Below, in pieces: positions 39,480 to 54,206 of a stretch of 64,000 nucleotides of DNA; the stretch's first letter is position 1, and the number at the start of each line of letters is the position of its first letter. The stretch is taken from assembly GCA_025642065.1 (NCBI GenBank), contig JAODUP010000467.1, positions 77,001 through 141,000 on the forward strand. The letters run 5' to 3'. This DNA comes from Paralvinella palmiformis. Its lineage: Eukaryota > Annelida > Polychaeta > Terebellida > Alvinellidae. The position numbers and the translations under genes are program-made. The notes below the pieces were generated by a model, which worked only from the letters and a program-made list of their open reading frames with translations, searched no databases and was not told the DNA's origin.

Positions 39480-40740
39480 ATGAATCCACAGGTAAACTGA
39501 GATTAGTGCAAACTATATCAATGAATTATTTGAATATATCATCATGAACAACATCACAGGCGGGATTAAAGCACATCTTATGCTACCAGGAAAATTTGAT
39601 CAGGTAAATGCAGATGACCTTGCAGACTACTTTCGGAGTAAAATAAATAGGACAAGAGATGATTTGGCAGAGTGACCTATATATTCTCCATCATCTAAGG
39701 ACACCGGGGAACTAAGTTTCTTTCAGCCACTGACAGAAGAGAAATTGGTCAATATTATCATATCAATGACAACGAAGTCATGTGAAAATGATCTCGTCTC
39801 AGCCCACCTCTTGAAGCAGATGCTAGGTACATTGGTGCAGTGAAGATATCTATCGTGAATCTGTCATTATCAACAGGAAAATTTGCCAACGTAAGGAAGT
39901 CAACAATTGTTCGACCATTGCTTAAAACATAAGGACTAGAACTAATCGCGAACATTTTTAGGCCTATAAGTAATCTAACGTTTATGTCTAAGGTTGTAGA
40001 AAAACATGCTGCGACAGTTCACTGCTCACTACGGTGCTAATAAACTATTCCCTGACTATCAATCAGCATATAGGACCAACTTTAGTTTTGAAACAGCTTT
40101 AGTAAATATTCAAAATGATATTCTGTCGTCAATGGAAAAACCGTGTATCACAGCCATTATTGCCATCGATCTGAGTGCGGCCTTTGCCACTGTAGATCAC
40201 AACATCCTATTAGACGTTCTGTAAAATCAATTTGGGATATCACACGCAGCTCTTAAATGTTATGATTCGTATCTGCAACCAAGAAGCTTCAAGGTGAATG
40301 TGGGTTCTGCTTACTCAACCTGTAGACCCTGGCTTTTCGTTGCCTCAAGAGTCGTGTGCAGGCCCAATGCTTTACTCGGGGTATGCTAGCACCATGCAGG
40401 ATATTGTGTGTACTGATATAGACATTCATGGTTATTCAGTTGATAATATATTGAAACAAATGTTTGCTGGAACATCAAGGATTGAAGAGAATGACACCAT
40501 ACGCATACTGGAGTATTCGATCGCTGACATGCATGGATCAAAATAGGCTGAAAATCAATATTGAAAAAAACAGAATTCATTCTGATAGGATCACGACAAC
40601 ATTTGTGTAAATCAGAAATATCAGAAGATATTATCAAAGGAGAAGTCATTCAGAGAAGTAGGTGCATAAAAGCGGTCCTTTGATAACCATCGTGTAGATT
40701 GAAATGGCGCTATATAAATAAACAATTTGTATCATATATT
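39480..40740 (+). mobile_element. LINE ORF2 remnant (CR1/L2-like), best preserved here
   Basis: Plus strand, in shifting frames: VNADDLADYFRSKINRTRDD (about 39603-39662), ELSFFQPLTEEKLVNIIISM (linker, 39710-39770), FPDYQSAYRTNFSFETALV (40051-40107), AIIAIDLSAAFATVDHNIL (RT block 2, 40153-40209), and a shifted block like HAALKCYDSYLQPRSFKVNV (40246-40305). The region of the YADD box is frameshifted (near 40410-40450). The tail near 40700 has TGGCGCTATATAAATAAAC, the kind of 3' end seen in CR1/L2 elements. Several frameshifts; inactive. Confidence 0.85.
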
Positions 40741-40859
40741 TAGTAACGAAAGGCATCCCGTGTGGCATGACAATAGCCAGGTAAGGTCTATATAATAAAT
40801 AGGATAATTAGAAAAAAGTCATCCTCCCCCCAAGTCCAACCTCCTATGTAACATGACCA

Positions 40860-41098
40860 CCTCTGTAAATGGACCACTGTTTCAGCCCGAGCGGTGCCAA
40901 GGGTCACGGTTTCGATCCCATCAAGAGATTAATTTATCGGATCACAACATCGTCGATGGCTGACCACGGTAAATGGCGCTGCCGTCTCCACTGAATTATT
41001 AAAATAAAGAGAGACATTAAAGACCCTTATAAAACTTAACCACTCTAACAGTGACCAACTTAGGGTATTTCGATTCCATCTCTCCGTACTACTCACCT
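40860..41098 (+). mobile_element. tRNA-derived SINE, family S4, old copy
   Basis: B-box-like GGTTTCGATCCC (40908-40919), then GGCTGACCACGGTAAATGGC, GCTGCCGTCTCCACTGAATT and GGGTATTTCGATTCCATCTC. This order matches the minus strand of the young insertion at 52219-52584. The 3' tail is missing: at about 41098 it passes into a piece of family B. Confidence 0.75.
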
Positions 41099-41190
41099 GC
41101 ATTGTTTCAATTCCTGTGTCAGGAGTACTTATACTGCTTTAAGAGCTTATTGTGCTTGCTACATTTAAATGCTGGATAACCTGGATTGCT
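41099..41190 (+). repeat. Repeat family B fragment
   Basis: The blocks GTGTCAGGAGTACTTAT, TGCTTTAAGAGC and CATTTAAATGCTGGATAACC match 53080-53160 and 63817-63890. Confidence 0.7.
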
Positions 41191-41279
41191 TGCTTGTAGT
41201 TAGGGGGTGTTCACAAGTTAGCATACAAGAAGAGATAAAATGACAGACAGACTAAGTTATTACTTACATACATTAAAAC

Positions 41280-41380
41280 CTGGGCTACTGCTCTCAATAG
41301 TTTAACGGTATAAGGGTAGTTTCGGAAATAAAGCCCTAAGGGTTGCTGGTTAATACAAACATTATTTATGACATATAACA
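41280..41380 (+). mobile_element. Possible tRNA-like SINE fragment
   Basis: CAATAGTTTAACGGTATAAG resembles an A box, and the later GGGTTGCTGGTTAATAC could be a decayed B box. Weak on its own. Confidence 0.3.
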
Positions 41381-41906
41381 GTTAATATGTTTGGGAAGCG
41401 TAGGATGTGAATGTTAGATTTCGGTTAATTACATCACACCTTGAAAAGATTTGGTACAAATTATTACTGATTGGCATTAGATGAGTGCATTAGAAATGAA
41501 TTAACGGATTACGAACCTTCAGTCACGATGCCAAATGACTGACTGACTGACTCGCTAACTGATCAACACCATACATTTAGTCATTACTTTCAATTAGTCA
41601 ACCACCAAGTACATAAATTGATTTTTAATGCAGCCATCAATCAAATGGTTCTAGAATAGAAACACGTTGTTATTACTCTTTATAATGTGATGAATTAATT
41701 GTTTATGGAAACAAGGTTTTGGTTTCGTGACATAATGTTACATAATACAGGAGACAATAGATAGCTTCGTGTATTATCTGAAAATAGTGTAAATGATTCT
41801 CAATAATAACCGGAGGAATATAATAATAGCGCAACCAAAAAAAGTATTGTTTCTCGATCAAGAAGAAAAACAAAATCATCAATTATTATCAATTTCAGTA
41901 TATATA

Positions 41907-42148
41907 GTTGTTGTAGTAATAGTATTATTATCAGTAGTGGTAATAGTATTATTATTAGTAGTGGTAATAGAATTATTATTAGTAGTAATATTGGTAGTAG
42001 TAATAGTAGTACTAGTAGAAGTAGTAGTAGTAGTAGTAATAGTAATAATAGTAGTAGTAGTAATAATAGTAGTAGTAGTAGTAGTAGTAATAATAATAAT
42101 AGTAGTAGTAGTAGTAGTAGTAGTAATAGTAGTAGTAGTAGTACAAGC
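41907..42148. repeat. (TAG)n/(TAA)n trinucleotide array
   Basis: About 240 bp of TAG with TAA and TGG variants. Polyvaline, polyisoleucine or polythreonine frames read from it are artefacts. Confidence 0.95.
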
Positions 42149-42639
42149 AGTAAGCGTATTATTAACTAAGGCAATCAGAAATGTGACAAAAGCGAAGCTA
42201 TAAAGCCGATTTGGGTGACACATATACCGGAGTAAATGGAACGAATAAAACATAATTGTAGCTTTAAGGATGATTAAACAAGTGGCTTGACTTCCACCAA
42301 TAACACCTTTATGCGTTGACTCAGTCTCTCCAAGTTGGTATTTGTGTTAAATCATGGTTAAATGATCGCTTTCTCGGGGTCACATTTTAGTTTATACGCC
42401 GAACGATAACGTGAAATGGGTTCTGCAATCCTGACTTTGATTATCAGAAACCGGACTCCATGGAACACTAACTGTATTACACGTAGTCAGTTGTCTTTCG
42501 TGCTCTGTGCTATTCTTGATAATAACATTTGTTCTTCAGCAGCATTTTTATACAACACAAGGTTAATAAAACCATTCACACGGCTAAATTTACTGCTTCA
42601 CCACAGGGAATAATTTTAAATAAATTTAGAATCTAAAAT

Positions 42640-42800
42640 ATATGGCATATTCAGTGCAGAAAACCTTGACAATTGCTTGGTTCAATTACAAACACTTCCT
42701 ACTACAGTACCACGGCCGGAATCCACACCTCTGGCCTACCGCACAGCATTAGCACGAGTAAGTTCCACTTTCTTACTCACTATGCCATAGAGGCTATAAA
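42640..42800 (-). mobile_element. SINE family S2 in arm 2
   Basis: Minus strand: CTCTATGGCATAGTGAGTAA, AGGTGTGGATTCCGGCCGTG, GTACTGTAGTAGGAAG and AAGGTTTTCTGCACTGAATA. It is the counterpart of 8870-9030, so the SINE was already present when the arms were copied. Confidence 0.75.
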
Positions 42801-44239
42801 GGCACTCGTAACACAAGAATATATAATTGGATCTAAGCAACTTAAGTAATACTATTCAAACATAATGGGACAAGTTTAAATAAATGAATGCTAAATTATT
42901 ACCTGTTATATAACAGGAAAGATAACAATAAGATGGATTATGTACATAAAGCAGTAAGCTAACGTTTCCATTTCACTTAATCCTAAAATCTTTATCTTTA
43001 TGTTTTCTTTAACTCGTTGGTGGTTGGGACGATGACGTAGCGATAATGAATGATACTTCTTTTAGGAGACGAGTCATTATTGAGGAGATACACAGTTCAT
43101 CAATGGTCACCGACTACGACAAGTCACAAGAGACAGATAAGGCTAAGACCGGATTGAGTTTGATTACTGAAGTGTTGAAAATGTCTTAGATAAGACATCA
43201 TTGTCTGATCATCACTAGCTCGACGAGGACATCGTGGCAGATCTAGCGTCTAAATTAGTCGTTAGTCCGTAAATAAATGATCAGCTATACATCGTTAGGC
43301 CACTAGTTTGGAGGCCTGATGCTGGTCCATTGTCAGAAAGCTGTTGTCGGAAGTACCATTTTATCTCAGTCACATTCTATTCTCATTTATTTTCACTTTA
43401 ACTAACACTGAGCTTTGCTGATATATATACGTCTGTGGATATCTCGCAAGTTGATAATTATACCTGTGGTCTACTGTCTGTAAGCTGCTGTCGGATGTTT
43501 CACTTTTGTCGTAGTCATCGTTTGACCTCATTTATCATCACTTACTAAGAACCCCGTCTAATTATGACTCAGCTACATGGACCTATTAACGTTTGGGGAT
43601 ATTTCACACATTAATAATTTTCCGTGTATTCAGACATAGTTTACAAGAATAACATGGACTAAGAAAGAATAATTGTACTTGATAATGTTAATGATTTACT
43701 AAGTGCGACATCATTTATATGTATATGGATCTCTTAGAATCATGCAAGACCCATTCATGCATAACTTTATTGGCAGTAGTTAGTGCGGTGGTTGATGACA
43801 AACATGGCTGAAGGAGAACACCTGGTTGAATATTATCAGATCGACAAAGCCTACTCTGTTTACTATGTTGTCATGAAACTTGAAATTAGGACACTGTTGT
43901 CTTTATGTGTTTCATAACATTATAAACAATGGTTGCCACTCTATCATAATATAGAAGTTACTGTTATATGTTGAAAACGAACAACGGAAACAGTATTAGT
44001 AAAATCCTGTAAAACAGAGATGTAATCATAATGATTTGAATATTATCCGATGAATAAGTAACACCGAACTTAACAGGATTATAATAATGTAAACAATGTG
44101 TTATGATATTTGGTAAGGATTGTTTATGAAGTTTTAACTGCCAATAGATTTCAATTTGTGTGTGATTTGTGATTGTTATCAACGTTAGTCAATCGAGAGA
44201 TTTCTAAATCCACGTTAGCTATGAATAACATAATCATAG

Positions 44240-44354
<115 letters not shown>

Positions 44355-45086
44355 CAAAGATTGTGAAGATTAACAATTATTTATAGAGAGTGTAATGGTA
44401 TATAACAATACATTGCTATAGTCAATTTGAGAAATAATAACGGGTTTGAACTAAAGTCGTGCATGTCTCATCATATATGTACCTACCTTTGTTTCTTCTT
44501 TGAAAATAACAGAACATATATAATTCACCTGCTACTCCATTCTTATAGTATTATCTAAAAATAAAATATAGATTTCCCACAGACATAGAAGACTAAATTC
44601 AAAACTTCTCAGTTTACGTCACATGTTACTTTAATGAGAAAACAGTAAATTCGGTCTTATCCATAACAATTTCATAATGTTGACTTTTCAGGTGATAATC
44701 TCCTTAACCTCAACTGCAGAAGCTGGTCGAAACATTTCAAGCATTTTTCTTTGAACATGATATAAGCATCCAAGGAGATATTGCAGGTATTATTTGGGGA
44801 ATGAGAACTGATCTTATTTCACATGATTATTGTTTTCATCTTGAAGAAATTGCTGAACATGTCAGCCAGGAACTCAGCAGAGGCAAAAAGCGGAATATTC
44901 ATATTTCAGTTACGTCCCATCAAGTTATTTCTTAATTCGAAGAGTTTATTTTGATATTTTCTATATTCCTCTAATTTTGTCCAAAATTACATAGACCCAT
45001 GTCTATTTCAAAGTGCACCACTAAGGACGTTTTGCGCCAGATCCAACGTTTCCTAGCAGACCTAAGCTTATCAGGGTAAAGGATTT

Positions 45087-45088
<2 letters not shown>

Positions 45089-45138
<50 letters not shown>

Positions 45139-45168
45139 TTAATATATATATATATATATATATTAGAA

Positions 45169-45237
<69 letters not shown>
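45089..45237. repeat. (TA)n array with two spacers
   Basis: TA runs at 45089-45137, 45141-45163 and 45170-45237, separated by CTTA and GAAG. Confidence 0.97.
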
Positions 45238-45238
<1 letters not shown>

Positions 45239-45575
45239 TTCAATAACCATTTATTCTATATAAGAAAATGACACCTAATAGTTTACACATCAGAAACAAA
45301 AAACAATTAGTAAACTGGCTACTTAGAAACTATGTGGTCCAAAACTAAGACCATACAATTAATGTTTTAACTTTTCTGTCCAAAGTGCTGATTCAAATTT
45401 GTTTCTAACCACTGACTACAATCATCGGTTCTAAATATGACTTCTTCCAACCTATGTGCCTTATTACTAACCTAACTATCTAGATAACTATTTACCTAAT
45501 TATCAACATATTTAGTGATCTATATATAATTTATTTATATATCTACTGATCTCTATCTTGAAGCTATTTCCCTTT

Positions 45576-45577
<2 letters not shown>

Positions 45578-45671
<94 letters not shown>

Positions 45672-45687
45672 TGTGTGCGTGTGTGTG
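45578..45687. repeat. (TA)n-(TG)n microsatellite
   Basis: (TA)n to 45668, then GCGTGTGTG-type repeats. Confidence 0.97.
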
Positions 45688-46424
45688 TACATAATAAAGT
45701 GGAGAACAAAATGTAAGAAATGTTATTTAGTCATGAAAATATGATGAAGTATGTCTTGTTGATTATTGCTCGTGCGCTGATATACTTGGTCACTCGGAAC
45801 ATAGTTATAAATTGACCGAAGCTAACACCACATCTAGCAGGTCATTATCGTGAATTCCTTCTCGTCACAGAGAGGGCATAAAAGGGTAGATGTGTAAAAT
45901 CTAATAGAAAAATAAGACTATTCTACAAATTACGGCCGTTCTAAAAAAAGGGCATTGCTATCACAATCCAGGTTCGTTTCAACAGTATTGAGTCTTCAAT
46001 TTTCCATCGAGTAAAATACATTCGTGCTTTTTCCAGGGTATCAAACTTTGTAACTATAATTCTTTCTTTCAGCAAATTGTCAATGGTTTAATATAAGTAA
46101 TTAGCCAATTTGACCAATAACTGTACGAATATGTAGCCACACTGAAGAGTATGATTAAAACGGACAGATCTATACCTAATTACACACCAAACAATGTCCT
46201 AATAATATGATGGCACGAGACAATAAGTATTGTTACTCTAATTTGTTTTCCAATATTATATCTCAGCTGGACATAAAGTTTTGTTTCTATTAGATACTTA
46301 TGATAGCTCATAGGTAGCAACATTAGTTCGTAATTATTTAGTTGTCAGGGTTTGTTCTGTCTATTTATACGGTGCGGTATATATCACGTTGTAATATTAT
46401 GTGCTAAGATCACATGATGTCTAG

Positions 46425-46640
46425 CTATCATTTAATGGCAAAAGGCCATTTGAGAGCTTCCTTCGGGAATACATAGCAATTGATAATAGCTTTGATCACA
46501 GGATAATCGTCGGAAAAGTACTACTGGGAGACATCAATGACATATCTGAATATAGAAAAACTGACATTATCAAGGGTATGTTATGTGACCACATGGACCT
46601 GTTGTTAGATCAAAGAGAACAATATACATCCGACTATTGA
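46425..46640 (+). other. Unidentified protein-like open stretch of 71 codons
   Basis: Open between a stop at 46422 and a stop at 46638, without an ATG near its start. It contains RPFESFLREYIAIDNSFDHR, then VGKVLLGDINDISEYRKTD and DHMDLLLDQREQY. Its composition is unlike the surrounding low-complexity DNA. A donor-like AAGGGTATGT occurs at about 46572-46581, so an exon fragment or a piece of an unknown mobile element is possible. I do not recognise the protein, and chance is not excluded. Confidence 0.25.
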
Positions 46641-46736
46641 TGTCTAACTTGTAATTTATTAACACCACCTGGTCTGAGGTTAGAGGATACTATAACAAAT
46701 GACACATGTGTATAATCATTTTTGTGTGTTTGTAGG

Positions 46737-46737
<1 letters not shown>

Positions 46738-46774
<37 letters not shown>

Positions 46775-46778
46775 TGTG

Positions 46779-46828
<50 letters not shown>

Positions 46829-46842
46829 TGGTGCGTGTGTGG

Positions 46843-46873
<31 letters not shown>

Positions 46874-46882
46874 TGTGTGTGT
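46738..46882. repeat. (TA)n-(TG)n array with TTG/TGG interruptions
   Basis: A short TA start, then TG repeats to 46882, leading into a family A copy. Confidence 0.96.
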
Positions 46883-47350
46883 GACGGTTCTGACTCAGGA
46901 TATCAAAACATCTACATCCTTTAAAACCTATACTTTAATCAATCTATGCATACTTAAATCAATGCAAAGTTTAATTTAAACATATATAAATGTACAGATC
47001 TATACATACATAGACCTACATATGTTTGGGCTACTCATCAGCCTGTCGGGCCCGGATAATCCGACAAATACGTCACGCCCACAGGGAAGCGGTTAATGTA
47101 GGCTACGCACAAAAACCGGAAGCAAACAAAAAGGTACCATATGACACAACGGCTCGCAGTTAACAACACGAGCATGTGGTTAAATAATAGATTAACATGT
47201 ATACAAGATAAATACTTTGACAACACAGTTTACATTCAGCATTAATTTGCTGTGGCTTAAGTGTAACCTGTACATAAACATATTTCGATACCCGAGATGT
47301 TGATCTCAGCTCCATTTTGGATACGAATAGCTAAACAAATCTTTCTTATA
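46883..47350 (-). repeat. Repeat family A, copy 4 (diverged)
   Basis: The blocks GGGCTACTCATCAGCCTGTC, ACGTCACGCCCACAGGGAAG, GTAGGCTACGCACAAA and ACACAGTTTACATTCAGC follow the A order. It is clearly older than units 1-3. Confidence 0.75.
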
Positions 47351-47639
47351 TCAACCGTACCGACAAAGTGTGTATATTTCTATGTGAAGAGAGAGAGGGG
47401 GGGGGGGGGAGATATGATAATTATATTTTGCTAACTCAATTCCAGAAACACTGAAAGCCTTGAAGTTGTGAGTAATAAACAGAGAAACGGTAGGTGGCGT
47501 GGCTTATATTAGGATATTTTGGTATATCGTACCACATTGACGTATACATCACGTATCCCCCGGTACTAATATTAGCAAGGTGGCGTTCTCAACATACAAT
47601 AAACTATTTCAGGGTTAATAATAATTCTAGTATGGCCGA

Positions 47640-48150
47640 CTATGTCAGGGTAATAATGGAGTTATCCTTGTCAGTAGACAACTGTTGACTCACCGTTGGA
47701 TATCACAAGAAGAAATCCTGATAAATGAAAAAATAACACCACGTTATTGAATCACAGACCAATTGTATAGAGAATATATTCATCGTCATTTGGTACCTAG
47801 ATATTGTTTTGATTGTGGATGAGTCAGTTAGTTGTAATATAATTAAAGTCTATATGAATACTAGTATATAACACTCTTATTATATTTTCTAAACTCGAAA
47901 TTTAACACTATTTGGCGATGAGTTCGCATCTATATATCGTCATTTACCGTGCTACAAATAGAGCAGGAAGTCGTCTAATTAACATTAAGCTGATTCTGAC
48001 CAAACTGTAGAAAGGCTATACACTAGAAACATCAGTAAATAACAACTCTCAAACTGTCTCAGCGTTTACCTGTAACCAGGTGAATATATTTTGGACTTTA
48101 TCTGCAAATTATTCTGGGCACGTTGATATCTGACATAACTATCACTGTTG
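47640..48150 (+). repeat. Repeat family C copy
   Basis: Shares GATGAGTCAGTTAGTTGTAAT, ATTAAAGTCTATATGA, CGTCATTTACCGTGCTACAAA and TTACCTGTAACCAGGTGAAT with the other C copies. Confidence 0.55.
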
Positions 48151-48769
48151 TTGGTCAGGGACACATGATAACATGTTGTTATATATGAGTCCTAGTCAGG
48201 TGATGAACACTGCATAAATAATGGCTACTTTCTAAGTATATACCACTGGCTATGTAGGTTAAAGTATATATCAATATAAGTGAAAAATCTCAAATTTCAT
48301 TCTAGTGGAATATAACGTGATCGACAAACACAAATGCTTGATCTTCTATAAACGTTCTACCGTGCGCGCCACCGTGCGTGCGTGCGTGTGTGTGTTCAGT
48401 CGCTGTATGCCAAACGGAGAACATGTTGATAGGGCATTGATGCAATCACTAATGATATGGGTTCCAATTTGAATCAGGTCAAACAAACCTCTCACTGAAT
48501 CTCTCATTCAACCACAATCATTTACTCACCCACTCATTCACTCTATGAGAAACGAAGTTCCAGTTCAAGAACAGAACGTCATTCGTTATTTGTTAACATG
48601 ACTTGTGTACTTACTCTTAATTGGACACCATAAGTTATTTAGGTTCAATATCGTTATCCCATGTGGTTATATAATTCGTCAACCAGTCATACACAAGTGC
48701 ATTAAATTGAGTAGAGTCTATGCCAAAGTGTTGTATAAAGTGTTGACAGACATGTTGTGAACAACATCT

Positions 48770-48905
48770 ATTGCCTAGTGGGTAGGAATGTGGGACATTC
48801 TTACTCATGGTCATGCAGTGCGATTCGAATCCCGGCCGTGTCATTATAGTAGGAGGCAACTGCCGAGGTTTTCTCTGCAGAATATGCCATCTGTTTTAAA
48901 TTCTA
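48770..48905 (+). mobile_element. SINE family S2 in duplication copy 2
   Basis: A-box-like TTGCCTAGTGGGTAGGAATG, B box CGATTCGAATCCCGG near 48820-48834, then CCGTGTCATTATAGTAGGAG and CTGCCGAGGTTTTCT. Paralogue of 27785-27965; the middle of the body is shortened. Confidence 0.8.
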
Positions 48906-49521
48906 AAATTAGTTATAATTAGTCCTCGTGGTGAAGCAGTAAATTACAGACCATATGCGTCTTCCTCATTTGGAGTAGCCAGGCACGTAAAAATATCTGC
49001 CATTTCAGCCATTGTTATTATTATTAACAGCGACCGAAGAAGTGAGCATGGAAATATCAACAACTCATCCCGAGAGCTGTGCTTTATTGCTAGAATAGGG
49101 TAAATAGAGAGGGTAATGGGGTATTAGAAATAGTGTAATTCGTCAAAATGTGAGAAGAAATATATGCCAACAGCATTGGGAGTAAGGACAACCTGCTATA
49201 CCTATATTGTATGGTTTATATAATGCAAAAAGGTTTATGACGTTATCATCAACACACAAATGAAGCAACGAAGTCAATGAATGAATCTAGCAGTAGCTAG
49301 ATGGACAAATAACGTAAACATGTCTTATTCCAATACGATAAATGCAATATTTGAGTTAAAGATAATGTTATACGTGCTAGATACTATTAGAATGCTCTCA
49401 TATGATATCTACATAATGAAATATGAAAAGGGAAATATATTAATATTATTAGCAGTGAGAAAGCAACTGTAACACTACAATTTAATGTATTAAATATTAA
49501 AAGTGTAGATTACAATTTTAA

Positions 49522-49526
<5 letters not shown>

Positions 49527-49580
<54 letters not shown>
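49527..49580. repeat. (TA)n microsatellite
   Basis: About 27 TA units between the two halves of the local tandem pair. Confidence 0.96.
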
Positions 49581-49585
<5 letters not shown>

Positions 49586-49725
49586 TTGCTAAATAAATGT
49601 AATACTAAGATTTAATGAACTAAATATTAAAGTGTAGTTTACATTTTGTAACATTACTAGTAACATATGTATATAAATATAATTATAAATATGTATTTGT
49701 GTGTGTGTTTTGATGGGGGGTGATA

Positions 49726-49732
49726 TATATAT

Positions 49733-49793
<61 letters not shown>
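49726..49793. repeat. (TA)n microsatellite
   Basis: TA repeats with one TAGA interruption. Counterpart of 28957-29096. Confidence 0.96.
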
Positions 49794-49797
<4 letters not shown>

Positions 49798-49969
49798 GAC
49801 GATAGCTTATATAATAATGGTAATGGATAGTATCGAATCTCAGTGGCAAAGATCAAACATAAAAAACACTTCTGAATGGTTTACGGTGTCAGAGAGATAA
49901 GGTCATTCATTATATGACGATCATATCGAATTGACTAAACTTGGAGAAAGTCATAACAGATCAAAGGGT

Positions 49970-50230
49970 AACTAATTTGACCCTCATCCGGGATAATATC
50001 CGTATAATGAATGAAGATGACCTACTGCCTCTACTTATTTCATACAGCTTCATATGTGTATCTTCTCTATACAACTGATCTATCATCCAAAAAGCTGTCT
50101 TATTTATTCACTTCACTGATTTACGATTGTCATCTCCTGTGTGAGTCTAGAATCGTTCATGACAAGGATAACTGGATATTAATATGGACATTGTCCTCAA
50201 TTCGTCACTGATTTTTGTAAGGACTCGCCT
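49970..50230 (+). repeat. Repeat family E copy (protein-like)
   Basis: Aligns by eye with 61730-61910 (ATGTGTATCTT, CTGATCTAT and TATTCACTTC blocks) and with its paralogue at 29290-29540. The plus frame reads ESRIVHDKDNWILI then TLSSIRH. The 61788 frame reads EPRVISTDKDHAIIKL then ESIIRH. Similarity at protein level suggests a once-coding piece of a repeated element. Function unknown. Confidence 0.4.
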
Positions 50231-50889
50231 TCCGTGGTAACTTAAATTACTAAATTCATTATTAGCCGTAATATCGGTGGTTGCGTGTTGAGAATGCCAT
50301 CCTCTTTCGATATCTTCCTCCCAATACTGAGATTTGCAGATACACGTTAGCTAAATCAATACGTTTCGCCATACATTTAATAACATCATACTGTCAGCCA
50401 CGCAATCAAAACATTATTTTCCTCTAGTTTATGTACTGATTTATGGAATTCACTGTTAATCACATACACTTACTTTGGATTTATTCTAATACCACAAGAT
50501 AAGCTGATAATGGCAAATATGCTGATGATTTATAACTAAAAGAAGCAACATACTCTCAATGACTAAATTTAGATCGAGTTAGAATAGTATCATTTATTGT
50601 TTAAATGAAAGATATTAAAATTAATTTATTGAACCATGCATTCACATATTATATAGCTCCTGTAGTAGATTATTGTTTATTTATGAAACATTATATAATT
50701 AAATCTAATGACAGATAAAAACACTCAATACACAGGTCATATTTAAATGTATATGAGGAATAATACAAATTAGCATATTCTGTAGGACTATGTGTATAAT
50801 GAAAACAACATAAACATTAAAACTAAACAAACAGTAAATAAACCCTGGATACTGTTTTATAATAATTATGTCTATTTAAGATTAGGTGT

Positions 50890-53295
<2,406 letters not shown>

Positions 53296-53322
53296 TGTGT
53301 GTGTGTGTGTGTGTGTGTGTGT
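53296..53322. repeat. (TG)n microsatellite
   Basis: About 13 TG units between family B unit 2 and the terminus of the Penelope-like element. Confidence 0.95.
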
Positions 53323-53747
53323 TTTATAAAGATAGTTAAGGCGCTGGCACAGGTGTTATAATTTCATTCAAACAACAATTAACTCCAAACTTTTAAATAT
53401 TTAATTGTAAGTATAATTAATTACCGGTAAAATTAGAAAAAAATGAAAGAAAAAACAAATTTCTAAAATAATCCAAAAGAGGATAATCTAAATATAAAAA
53501 AAGAAACTATGATTAAAACAAAACCAGGCTTTGTGTCGAACACTACGGCCAAGAAAGATTAAACCTAAAATGGAGAAATAAAATATTAATACACAGTATG
53601 AATAATGTGTGAATAATATAAGCATAAATCAGAATAAATTCATATTAATACTAATAGCAGCGATATAACACGACTCAACCCAACAGCAACGACCGGTTTC
53701 GATCTATTCAAGTCTTCATCAGGTTGCACAGAATGTCTAACGTTACC

Positions 53748-54206
53748 TTGTTGAAGTTTGGGGTAGGAACCCCTGGCTGTCGCCTATTGGGCACAGCCAC
53801 CTGGTGTTGGCTACTGTTGTTGTGATGAATGGCGTACTATGCAATGTTTGGCATGGTGGAACCTCAGTTTAGTATAGAAGTCAATTTCGGAGGAGAAAAA
53901 ACCTTACCAGTTGCCTGGTTGGACTAAAACCTCCTCCTACTATAATGTCGCGGCCGGGAACCTCCGGCCTCCCGAACAGCACGGATTATGGGTACGGGGG
54001 CCCAAGCTCTTATCCACTAGTCCATAGGGGCGGTCTGATCTGTCCTTGGTATGTGTAGGGATCTTTCTGGAGAAGTGGAGTTATGATGTCTGGTAGAAAT
54101 GTTGATTTCCTTATGAGCAACGCCGCTAGGTGGCGGTCTGGAAGTTTGTGGTCTTCCGGGCGGAGATGACCTTTAAGTGAACTTCGGTGCTTCGGGTAGG
54201 CTGGGC
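53748..54206 (-). mobile_element. Composite SINE, complete with 13 bp TSD
   Basis: 459 bp flanked by perfect GTCTAACGTTACC direct repeats at 53735-53747 and 54207-54219. On the minus strand it has a leader of about 176 bp (54206-54031, starting CGCCCAGCCTACCCGAAG), then a tRNA-like head with TATGGACTAGTGGATAAG and a GGTTCCCGGCC box, then the family S2 body (CGACATTATAGTAGGAGGAG and CCAACCAGGCAACTG), and a 3' tail with hairpins GGCTGT/ACAGCC and GGGG/CCCC. The leader is open for translation but is within the element, so it is not a host gene. The tail is shared with the unrelated-headed SINE at 52219-52584. Confidence 0.9.

Larger units (their letters stand above)
41660..43890 (-). repeat. Inverted duplication, arm 2
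   Basis: Reverse complement of 7625-9785, about 32 kb away. It keeps the SINE, the CTA-type array (here TAG) and both units of the internal 175 bp pair. Divergence is high by eye, so this is an old pair and not a young palindrome. Sequences beyond 41660 and 43890 do not match the flanks of arm 1. Confidence 0.8.
44395..50790 (+). repeat. Old dispersed duplication, copy 2
   Basis: Collinear with 25625-30270. A block of about 2.15 kb (46035-48185) is present only here and carries a TG array, family A and family C copies. The first 700 bp hold the same minus-strand LINE linker (KLFELI-type and SAE/ADxFSNFF-type residues, more decayed). Confidence 0.8.

Noticed and set aside
41793..42253. Hydrophobic polyvaline/isoleucine ORF and opposite polythreonine ORF
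   Set aside because: Translations of the TAG trinucleotide array.
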